From: Phycisphaerales bacterium UBA966
Lineage (GTDB): Bacteria > Planctomycetota > Phycisphaerae > Phycisphaerales > SM1A02
Direction of reading: 5' to 3'
Length of the DNA: 11,507 nt
Assembly: GCA_002292895.1 (NCBI GenBank)
Contig: DBCE01000167.1
Location: 1-11,507, forward strand
A program made the position numbers and the translations under genes. The first letter of the stretch is position 1, and every line of letters starts with the position of its first letter. The notes below the pieces were generated by a model. The model ran no database searches. It was not told where the DNA came from and saw only the letters and a program-made list of their open reading frames with translations. Shown here in pieces: positions 6,671 to 11,507 of the stretch.

Positions 6671-8569
6671 ATGATCACTCAGACCCGAATGTTTGCCGCC
6701 GTCGTGGCGTTTACTTCGTGCGTGTTGACCGCGGCTGCTGCTGGCCAGACGGCGGCGCCCGGCCACTTTGTTGCATGGGGCGGTTTGCGCTTCGACCAAG
6801 CAGAGTTGCGAGCCTCCTACGTCCAGGCCGGCTTCGGCAAAAGTACGTTCACCGTGGCGCTGCAAGCCGACGGAACGCTGCGGACGTGGGGAAACAACTA
6901 CTACGGTGTAGCAACGCCGGCCGCTGGGCTCAGCGGCATCGCAGAACTCCGCACCGGAGCAAGTCACTATGCGTGCATCCTCCGGGACGGCTCCGTGGTA
7001 TGCGGCGGAAGTTTCAATGACTACGGTGAACTGAACGTTCCGGCGAACCTCGGGCCTGTCCTCGATATCGCACCCGGAGTCAACCACACCGTCGCGCTCC
7101 GCGCTAACGGAAGCGTGCTCGCCTGGGGCGGCAGCGCGTGGGGACAACTCAACGTCCCGCAGGACCTTGGTCCGGTGACGGCCATCGGAGCGGGCTACTA
7201 CTTCAGCGCCGCTATCTCCGGCGGCGCTGTCCGTGCGTGGGGAACAAACGAACGTGGCGAATGCAATGTACCGAGCGACATCGCCACTGCCACGGCGATC
7301 GCGTGCGGTCGATATCACGGGATGGCGTTACTCGCCAACGGCACCGTGCGCGGGTGGGGCGCAGCAGGATTGATGGCAGTCCCGGCCGACCTCGTCGGAG
7401 TGACGCGCATCGCCACCAGTGTCGAAATCAACATTGCGCTCCGCCAGGACGGCACCGTGCGCGTCTGGGGCAACGGAGCAGTCGCCAACGTGCCCGTTCC
7501 CGCCGACCTCGGACCCGCCGTGCAAGTGGCTGCGGCGTACGACGCGGTGCTCGCGGTACAGGCCGACGGGAAGATTCGGCAATGGGGCAACTCATTCGTT
7601 GGGCCGGTCCCGGCAGACGTGATCGATGCTGACGTTGCACGCTATGCGTTAGGCGGCCGGCTGCACGTGGCGCAACTGGCGGACGGGTCGATGCACTCTT
7701 GGTCGGACATTCCGGGATACGAAGTACCGAGCATTGCGCCCGGTCTCTCCGTGCCGCAGTTCGACGTGGGCGGTGGGCACGCCCTCATGCTCCTCTCGGA
7801 CGGAACGGTCCGCGGCTGGGGATCCAACTCGTACGGGCAAACCGTGATCCCCGCCAATCTCGGCGCCGTGCGCCAGGTCTCGGCGGGCTCCGGCAGCTAC
7901 AGCGCCGCGGTGCTGATGGATGGTACGGCTCGCTGCTGGGGCAACAATGACTACGGCAAATGCAACGTGCCCGCAGATCTGGGCGCTGTGCGCTTTATCG
8001 ATGCCGGCTACCGGCATACGTCGGCGGTCCTCATGGATGGCACGGTCCGCTGCTGGGGCTTCAACTATTGGGAGGCATGCGACGTTCCCTTCTGGCTTCC
8101 CGCATGCACCATGGTTGCTGGCGGTACGCAAGAGACCATCGCGCTGCTCGCCGACGGCAAGGTGGCCGTATGGGGAGTGAGTCAAGCGAACGCGAACACC
8201 CCGTCGGGGCTCTCCGACGTAGTGCAAGTGGCGGCTGGCGACCAGATCTGCTGCGCGCTCCGCCGCGACGGCACGGCGATCGTGTGGGGATACGACCAAG
8301 GGCAAATCCTGCAGCCGTCGGATGCAAAGGCAGGATGCCGCTCAATCGGCATGACAGACACCGTCATCTTCGCCACTCGTGGTCCCAACGCCGCCGCGTG
8401 CCCGGAGCTTGGCGATCTCAACGGCAACGGCGTCGTGAATGGCACAGACCTCAGTGCATTCCTTGCGCAGTGGGGCCAGCCCGGCACCGCGGATCTTGAC
8501 GGCGACGGCACCGTGGCGGGCAGTGACCTCGGCATCCTTCTGAATTATTGGGGCTCGTGCCCGGTCTGA
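6671..8569 (+). CDS. Secreted RCC1/BLIP-II-like beta-propeller protein with C-terminal dockerin-like module
   Basis: The 632-residue protein starts with a signal peptide (hydrophobic 8-24; likely cleavage after an Ala near 24, before GQTAAP). Residues 31-575 hold 14 short repeats of about 39 residues with the pattern LxxDGxVxxWGxNxxGxxxVPxxL. Conserved Trp-Gly pairs occur at W36, 73, 152, 190, 229, 266, 305, 344, 383, 423, 462, 501 and 539; the repeat near residue 111 has Cys-Gly instead. This is the short RCC1 repeat type seen in BLIP-II, and 14 units suggest two seven-bladed propellers (inference). Residues 580-632 contain two calcium-loop motifs, D582-x-N584-x-N586 to D593 and D608-x-D610-x-D612 to D619, arranged as in type I dockerins, ending YWGSCPV. 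Such C-termini are common on planctomycete surface or secreted proteins. Its partner or substrate is unknown. No cohesin gene is in view. Confidence 0.9.
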   Translation: MITQTRMFAAVVAFTSCVLTAAAAGQTAAPGHFVAWGGLRFDQAELRASYVQAGFGKSTFTVALQADGTLRTWGNNYYGVATPAAGLSGIAELRTGASHYACILRDGSVVCGGSFNDYGELNVPANLGPVLDIAPGVNHTVALRANGSVLAWGGSAWGQLNVPQDLGPVTAIGAGYYFSAAISGGAVRAWGTNERGECNVPSDIATATAIACGRYHGMALLANGTVRGWGAAGLMAVPADLVGVTRIATSVEINIALRQDGTVRVWGNGAVANVPVPADLGPAVQVAAAYDAVLAVQADGKIRQWGNSFVGPVPADVIDADVARYALGGRLHVAQLADGSMHSWSDIPGYEVPSIAPGLSVPQFDVGGGHALMLLSDGTVRGWGSNSYGQTVIPANLGAVRQVSAGSGSYSAAVLMDGTARCWGNNDYGKCNVPADLGAVRFIDAGYRHTSAVLMDGTVRCWGFNYWEACDVPFWLPACTMVAGGTQETIALLADGKVAVWGVSQANANTPSGLSDVVQVAAGDQICCALRRDGTAIVWGYDQGQILQPSDAKAGCRSIGMTDTVIFATRGPNAAACPELGDLNGNGVVNGTDLSAFLAQWGQPGTADLDGDGTVAGSDLGILLNYWGSCPV

Positions 8570-8596
8570 CCGCAACACCACGCTCGCAGTGATTCC

Positions 8597-9004
8597 TCAG
8601 AGCGTCAGGAGCAGTACATCCCCAACGCACAGGATGAAGTACGGCACCAGGGACGCGGCACCCGCGTAATCCTTGGCAATGCGCTGGCCGAAGAACAGCA
8701 GCACAATATCAATGGTTGCAAGTTGAGCGCCGTACATCGCGCAGGTCAATTGGCCCGACCACGCAATCTGCACAGCTCCCGCCATTGCAAGCAAACCAGC
8801 CAGCATTTCGGCGACGGTGATCGTGACCAACATGGCCTTCACTTGGTTACGAAACGGCGTCTTGGAAAAATGCCCGGTCAGCCAACCCAAGTTGTCAGCG
8901 AAGTTGAAGACCTTGTCAAGCCCGGATTGCAGAAAGAGAATCGCCACGAACAATGCAGTGGCGAACTGAGCAAACGTGATCGGTTGTAGTAGTTGTTGCA
9001 GCAT
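8597..9004 (-). CDS. Four-helix membrane protein, DoxX-like
   Basis: The ATG at 9004 gives a 135-residue, very hydrophobic protein with predicted helices at about 11-27, 57-80, 86-105 and 112-133. The first helix ends in FLQSGLDKVFNF, resembling the Ser/Gly-Leu-x-Lys signature of DoxX-type membrane proteins, followed by a loop (TGHFSKTPFRNQ) and a second helix with Glu66. DoxX-family assignment is tentative and the function of most members is unclear. The open frame continues upstream for 85 codons, but that part has no membrane or family character and overlaps the divergent gene at 9087, so it is excluded. A GAGG lies 11 bases before the ATG, a long spacing. It converges on the propeller gene with only 27 bases between stops and no visible terminator. 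Confidence 0.8.
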   Translation of the reverse strand: MLQQLLQPITFAQFATALFVAILFLQSGLDKVFNFADNLGWLTGHFSKTPFRNQVKAMLVTITVAEMLAGLLAMAGAVQIAWSGQLTCAMYGAQLATIDIVLLFFGQRIAKDYAGAASLVPYFILCVGDVLLLTL

Positions 9005-9045
9005 GAAAGTAATGACCTCAAGGCAAAGCAGCGTATGAAACCGGA

Positions 9046-9077
9046 GTGTATCGACGCGCCAAGGAGCGTCTGTACAC
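9046..9077. promoter_or_regulatory. Interrupted inverted repeat between divergent genes
   Basis: GTGTATCGACGC (9046-9057) and GCGTCTGTACAC (9066-9077) are complementary over 12 positions: ten Watson-Crick pairs, one G-T pair and one mismatch, with an 8-base spacer. It lies in the 82-base divergent region and ends 9 bases before the ATG at 9087. It could be an operator for both genes or a 5' leader hairpin; an AAGGAG sits at its loop edge (9061-9066). Confidence 0.45.
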
Positions 9078-9086
9078 TTCTCAATC

Positions 9087-9305
9087 ATGACAGCCCAAGG
9101 CTCCACCGGCAATGTTCTTGCAGCGATCGCAAGCTTCTTCATCCCTGGTCTTGGCCAACTTGTGCAAGGACGTGCGCTGCGCGGGCTGGTCATGCTCATC
9201 GCCACCGGCATCCTCTGGTTGATCACCTTCGGCCTCGGTGGCTGGATTGGCCACATCATCGCCTGCTACGACGCTGCTGTTTGGAAAGGTCCAAAAGCAG
9301 GCTGA
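9087..9305 (+). CDS. Small two-helix membrane protein, TM2-like
   Basis: This 72-residue protein has two predicted helices. The first, about 9-26, includes SFFIPGLGQLVQGR, a glycine-turn sequence typical of TM2-like small membrane proteins; the second, about 33-56, is LVMLIATGILWLITFGLGGW. It ends in a short loop with an Asp (CYDAAVWKG) and a basic tail. Functions of this group are not established. The ATG at 9087 is the only reasonable start; no good ribosome binding site precedes it, although AAGGAG lies 20 bases upstream beside an inverted repeat. Its TGA is followed directly by the ATG of the next gene, so the two are very likely co-transcribed and coupled. Confidence 0.75.
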   Translation: MTAQGSTGNVLAAIASFFIPGLGQLVQGRALRGLVMLIATGILWLITFGLGGWIGHIIACYDAAVWKGPKAG

Positions 9306-9962
9306 ATGCCGCTGCGAACCGAACCATTCATGCGCCTACAACTTGGCCCGATCCTCGTCGCCATCGTCGCTCTTGCCGTCATCGCAAGTTGGCACGACGC
9401 GTTCGACCAGCTCACTTGGTGGCTCGAAGCGTGGTGGGTACTCGCGGGTTTACTGGCGGTGGTTGTCATCAGTCGAAAGCACCGCATCACGCCGCTCTTA
9501 CAAGTGCTGCTCGCCCTGCATGCCATCGTGCTCCTCGCGGGTGCACATTGGACCTATGAATCCGTGCCGCTCGGGGAATGGTGGCGCGAGTGGTTCGGCT
9601 TTCAACGGAATCACTATGACCGCCTCGGTCACTTCATGCAAGGATTCACGCCAGCAATCATGATCCGTGAACTGCTGCGCCGTACCAGCCCACTCGGCCC
9701 GCGCGGCTGGCTGCCGGTGCTATGCGTTGCCTGCGCGCTTGCATTCAGCGCGTTCTTTGAAATGATCGAATGGGGAACAAGCGTTGCGCTCGGCCACTCA
9801 GCGGATGCGTTTCTTGGGAGCCAAGGCGACCCATGGGACGCCCAGTGGGACATGCTCTACTGCCTGATCGGGGCGATCATTTCCATCGTCGCGTTCTCCG
9901 TGGTCACGAACATTCATGAGCGAGAACTTGCGCGGATTCTTCCCCGCCTTCAAGCACAGTGA
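9306..9962 (+). CDS. DUF2238 / YjdF-family integral membrane protein
   Basis: The 218-residue protein has about five to six predicted membrane helices (roughly 13-28, 42-56, 62-80, 112-122, 135-151 and 184-200). It carries the conserved motifs of the family that includes E. coli YjdF: NHYDRLGHF at 102-110, FEMIEW at 151-156, and DAFLGSQGDPWDAQWDM at 167-183. These conserved His/Asp/Glu residues near the membrane hint at metal binding or catalysis, but the family's function is not known to me. The start is the ATG immediately after the previous stop, with AGG 4 bases before it; an internal ATG at 9330 is an alternative. The gene converges with the prepilin gene, 37 bases away, without a clear terminator. 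Confidence 0.92.
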   Translation: MPLRTEPFMRLQLGPILVAIVALAVIASWHDAFDQLTWWLEAWWVLAGLLAVVVISRKHRITPLLQVLLALHAIVLLAGAHWTYESVPLGEWWREWFGFQRNHYDRLGHFMQGFTPAIMIRELLRRTSPLGPRGWLPVLCVACALAFSAFFEMIEWGTSVALGHSADAFLGSQGDPWDAQWDMLYCLIGAIISIVAFSVVTNIHERELARILPRLQAQ

Positions 9963-9999
9963 TCTGCGCGATTACACGTGACGCTTGGTGCAAACTCAC

Positions 10000-10845
10000 T
10001 CAGTTCAGTGCCGGCCCAAGCGGATCCCAAATCAGCTTGCCGTTATTCCAATCACCGTTTGGTGTCGAAGGTACGCGGCTGCCTTGCGCGTTCGTGGTGG
10101 CTTCTTCGTTACCGAACCAACTCACGTGGCCGTCGGCAAACACTGAGTGTCCACCGTTTGAGTAACGCGCTGCGTAGCGTTTCCATCCCGCCGAAGCGCG
10201 ATCGAGGGAAGCGTTGCGATGCGGATCATCAATGGCAAGTTCCCCTTCTTGCGCACGTAACTCAAACATATAAATGGTGCGGTCCGCGAACGCAATGTGC
10301 GCGGTTCGAACCATCACTGCTGTTGATGCTTCCGGAACGCCCGCTTGCTGTAACAATGTTTGATTGAGTCGGTAGTTCATCCCGTAGTTGAACCAGAACT
10401 GACGGCGCAACCCGCCCTTTCCGGCGTCACCAAAACTCCACGGCTCACTTCGCGTCACCACCGCACCGGGATCGTTCCACACGGTCTCGGCTCCATCCCA
10501 GTTGTCCACGTTGCGCTGCTCTTGAAATGCGCGCTCGGAGATCGTGGCGTATGAATCGACACCCAGCATGCCCGCCAACGCATTGGGCCAGAAATTCGGA
10601 TTCGCCAGATTTGTGCCCATATCCGCGGCAACTTTGCTGCCTTCCCACGGGAGCGTGTCATCGTGAATCGAAGCCCACGAGTCCATGGCCATGCCCCACT
10701 GCCGAAGATTTGACTGACTCTTGGTTGCCCAGCCAGCGCGCCGCATCGATCCGAGCGCAGGAACAAGTAGCCCGATGAGCAGTGCGATGATCGAGACGGT
10801 CACCATCAATTCAACGAGGGTAAACGCGCGGCGATGGTTCGACAT
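10000..10845 (-). CDS. Orphan prepilin/pseudopilin-like protein with C-terminal H...DG motif
   Basis: The ATG at 10845 gives 281 residues with a short basic leader (MSNHRRA) and the type IV prepilin N-terminus FTLVELMV, then a hydrophobic helix to about 31. Prepilin peptidase is expected to cut between Ala7 and Phe8, leaving Glu at mature position 5. Ala instead of Gly before the cut is common in planctomycete proteins of this type. The C-terminal half ends with SNGGHSVFADGHVSWF (229-244), the His...Asp-Gly motif of the prepilin-type processing-associated family that is abundant in Planctomycetota. Whether such proteins form fibres is unclear. No pilus or type II secretion machinery is nearby. 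The open frame extends 26 codons further upstream (to 10923), but that extension does not fit a leader. No clear ribosome binding site is visible. Confidence 0.88.
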   Translation of the reverse strand: MSNHRRAFTLVELMVTVSIIALLIGLLVPALGSMRRAGWATKSQSNLRQWGMAMDSWASIHDDTLPWEGSKVAADMGTNLANPNFWPNALAGMLGVDSYATISERAFQEQRNVDNWDGAETVWNDPGAVVTRSEPWSFGDAGKGGLRRQFWFNYGMNYRLNQTLLQQAGVPEASTAVMVRTAHIAFADRTIYMFELRAQEGELAIDDPHRNASLDRASAGWKRYAARYSNGGHSVFADGHVSWFGNEEATTNAQGSRVPSTPNGDWNNGKLIWDPLGPALN

Positions 10846-11001
10846 ATTGACCACGATACCGCAGCAGAAATGGGTCTGCGAAGAATCTTGCTTTGCAGTT
10901 GTGGAACGTGTTGCAAACGCCAAATGAATCGACCCTTCGCACGTTCGGTGCGAAGGGTCGATATATGACGGAGAAATATGAATCGCGGTCAGTCGAATGA
11001 C
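10846..11001 (-). promoter_or_regulatory. Intergenic region upstream of prepilin gene
   Basis: This 156-base gap contains the perfect hairpin at 10928-10962. The region between hairpin and prepilin start (10846-10927) probably carries the prepilin promoter, because the hairpin would separate the two genes. I cannot point to a convincing -35/-10 pair. Confidence 0.35.
10928..10962 (-). terminator. Perfect 15-bp hairpin, probable terminator of the Lys/Thr-rich gene
   Basis: ATCGACCCTTCGCAC (10928-10942) and GTGCGAAGGGTCGAT (10948-10962) are exact reverse complements around a 5-base loop GTTCG. It begins 39 bases downstream of the stop of the Lys/Thr-rich gene. Reading on the minus strand, the following bases are TCATTTGG, so the T-run is weak; an intrinsic terminator or an mRNA-stabilising end is likely. 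No plus-strand gene ends nearby. Confidence 0.7.
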
Positions 11002-11400
11002 TTAGCGCTTGCCAGCGGTCTTGGCGAAGGTCTTGGTCGCAGTGGTCTTCTTACCAGTGGTCGACTTCTTGGCCGTGGTCTTGGTGGTGGCCTTCGTCGT
11101 TGGCTTGGTAGCGGACTTCGTGGTGGCCTTGGTGGTCGGCTTGGTAGCAGACTTGGTGGTGGTCTTCGTGGTCTTGGTGGTGGCCTTGGTGGTCGGCTTC
11201 ACAACGGTCTTGACGGTGAGCGTCTTACCGGTGGTCTTCTTTGCACCAGTGGTCTTCTTGGTGGTCTTCGGATGAACGATGTCAGAGATCATCGCCATGA
11301 CGCCGGTCTTGGTGCCCGACTTGGTGGTCGTGGACTTGCCGGAAAACTTGGATGCGAGGAGGTTCTTGATCATGCCAGTGGTGGAAGTGTTCTTCTTCAT
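11002..11400 (-). CDS. Lys/Thr-rich histone H1-tail-like protein
   Basis: The 132-residue protein has about 45 Thr (34%) and 32 Lys (24%), a single acidic residue (Asp40) and one Arg (the last residue), so it is strongly basic. Residues 1-44 are less repetitive (MIKNLLASKFSG, VMAMISDIVHP). The rest consists of K-T-T, K-A-T-T and K-P-T-T units, including two exact 12-residue copies of SATKPTTKATTK at 84-95 and 96-107. Similar Lys-rich, low-complexity proteins resemble the tail of eukaryotic histone H1 and of bacterial H1-like or AlgP-like proteins that bind DNA. Nucleoid binding is therefore the leading inference, but sequence composition alone cannot prove it. The opposite-strand reading is a Val-rich shadow. 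The ribosome binding site before the ATG at 11400 is weak. Only 31 bases separate it from the stop of a gene to the right with a related composition. Confidence 0.75.
   Translation of the reverse strand: MKKNTSTTGMIKNLLASKFSGKSTTTKSGTKTGVMAMISDIVHPKTTKKTTGAKKTTGKTLTVKTVVKPTTKATTKTTKTTTKSATKPTTKATTKSATKPTTKATTKTTAKKSTTGKKTTATKTFAKTAGKR
11080..11151 (-). repeat. Two tandem 36-base coding repeats
   Basis: Two adjacent 36-base units (11116-11151 and 11080-11115) encode the identical peptide SATKPTTKATTK. Shorter KPTTKATTK-like units flank them. The pattern suggests growth by slippage or unequal recombination. Confidence 0.75.
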
Positions 11401-11431
11401 CTCTGCAGTGTGACGAAATTCGGCGCAAGCG

Positions 11432-11507
11432 TCAAGCGGAGGTGGGCTTGGTCACTGATTTGGTGACGGACTTGGAGGCGGAGTTGGAGGCAGAATTGGA
11501 GGCAGAC
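11432..11507 (-). CDS. C-terminal end of a Ser/Ala/Lys-rich protein entering from the right edge
   Basis: On the minus strand a frame open to the right edge ends at TGA (11434-11432). The 24 visible residues read in four-residue steps: SASN, SASN, SASK, SVTK, SVTK, PTSA. The composition (Ser, Ala, Thr, Lys, no acidic residue) resembles the tail of the next gene downstream, so it may be a second basic low-complexity protein in the same operon. The opposite strand also reads openly (Leu-Glu-Ala-Glu steps), so the strand call rests on orientation and similarity to the neighbour. Too little is present for any function. Confidence 0.5.
   Translation of the reverse strand, partial: SASNSASNSASKSVTKSVTKPTSA
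11472..11507. repeat. Three tandem 12-base repeats at the right edge
   Basis: TTGGAGGCGGAG, TTGGAGGCAGAA and TTGGAGGCAGAC (11472-11483, 11484-11495, 11496-11507) are near-identical and continue out of the window. The 12-base unit keeps the reading frame. Confidence 0.75.

Noticed and set aside
8570..8596. Terminator between the propeller gene and the DoxX-like gene
   Set aside because: The 27-base gap has no inverted repeat of useful length.
9963..9999. Possible bidirectional terminator between convergent genes
   Set aside because: Only 4-bp stems can be drawn and there is no T-run on either strand.
11080..11151. Tandem repeats considered as a CRISPR array
   Set aside because: The units are adjacent, without unique spacers, and encode an in-frame Lys/Thr peptide.
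11009..11275. Valine-rich hydrophobic plus-strand frame resembling a membrane protein
   Set aside because: It is the complement of Lys/Thr codons of the basic protein; the apparent hydrophobicity comes from reading AAG/ACC antisense.
11440..11507. Plus-strand reading with Leu-Glu-Ala-Glu steps, resembling the start of a coiled coil
   Set aside because: It has no start codon with a binding site and would be divergent right at the edge. The minus reading has a stop and matches the neighbour's composition, so it was preferred, but the call remains uncertain.

Overview
This 11.5 kb window is chromosomal, GC-rich and gene-dense. It looks like Planctomycetota, most likely a Phycisphaerae-type bacterium; this is inferred from protein style, not from a marker tree. 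The supporting features are a secreted repeat protein ending in a dockerin-like pair of calcium loops and a Trp-Gly-Ser-Cys tail, an orphan prepilin with an Arg-Arg-Ala-Phe-Thr-Leu-Val-Glu-Leu start and a C-terminal His...Asp-Gly motif, GTG starts, and a Gly-rich vWA protein. No tRNA, rRNA, CRISPR array, transposase or phage gene was seen, and no gene-free stretch exceeds about 160 bases.

Layout. (1) 1-2430, minus strand: a membrane-anchored vWA protein and a downstream exported protein that starts with GTG inside the vWA stop codon (4-base GTGA overlap) and runs off the left edge. (2) 2553-6515, plus strand: the housekeeping cluster pyrH (UMP kinase), frr (ribosome recycling factor), nrdR (ribonucleotide reductase repressor) and thrS (threonyl-tRNA synthetase), with short gaps. 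The first two are a classic pair; rpsB and tsf, which often precede them, are absent and replaced by the divergent vWA pair. (3) 6671-8569, plus: a secreted protein of 14 short RCC1/BLIP-II-like repeats with a C-terminal dockerin-like module. (4) 8597-9962: a four-helix DoxX-like membrane protein (minus), divergent from a 72-residue two-helix protein and a YjdF/DUF2238 membrane protein (plus) that abut with no gap. (5) 10000-11507, minus: an orphan prepilin-like protein, a 15-bp perfect hairpin (likely terminator), a Lys/Thr-rich histone-H1-tail-like protein, and the last 24 codons of another low-complexity protein entering from the right edge.

The housekeeping cluster joins pyrimidine nucleotide supply, ribosome recycling, dNTP-pool control and tRNA charging. 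The flanking genes concern the cell envelope or surface (vWA pair, propeller protein, membrane proteins, prepilin) or probable DNA binding (Lys-rich proteins).

The most unusual item is the vWA protein: its single membrane helix carries a Ser-x-x-x-His motif like that of TonB, followed by a Gly-rich linker and a vWA domain with an intact metal site, and it is translationally coupled to an exported helical protein of unknown function. No complete novel defence or mobile system can be demonstrated from this sequence alone.
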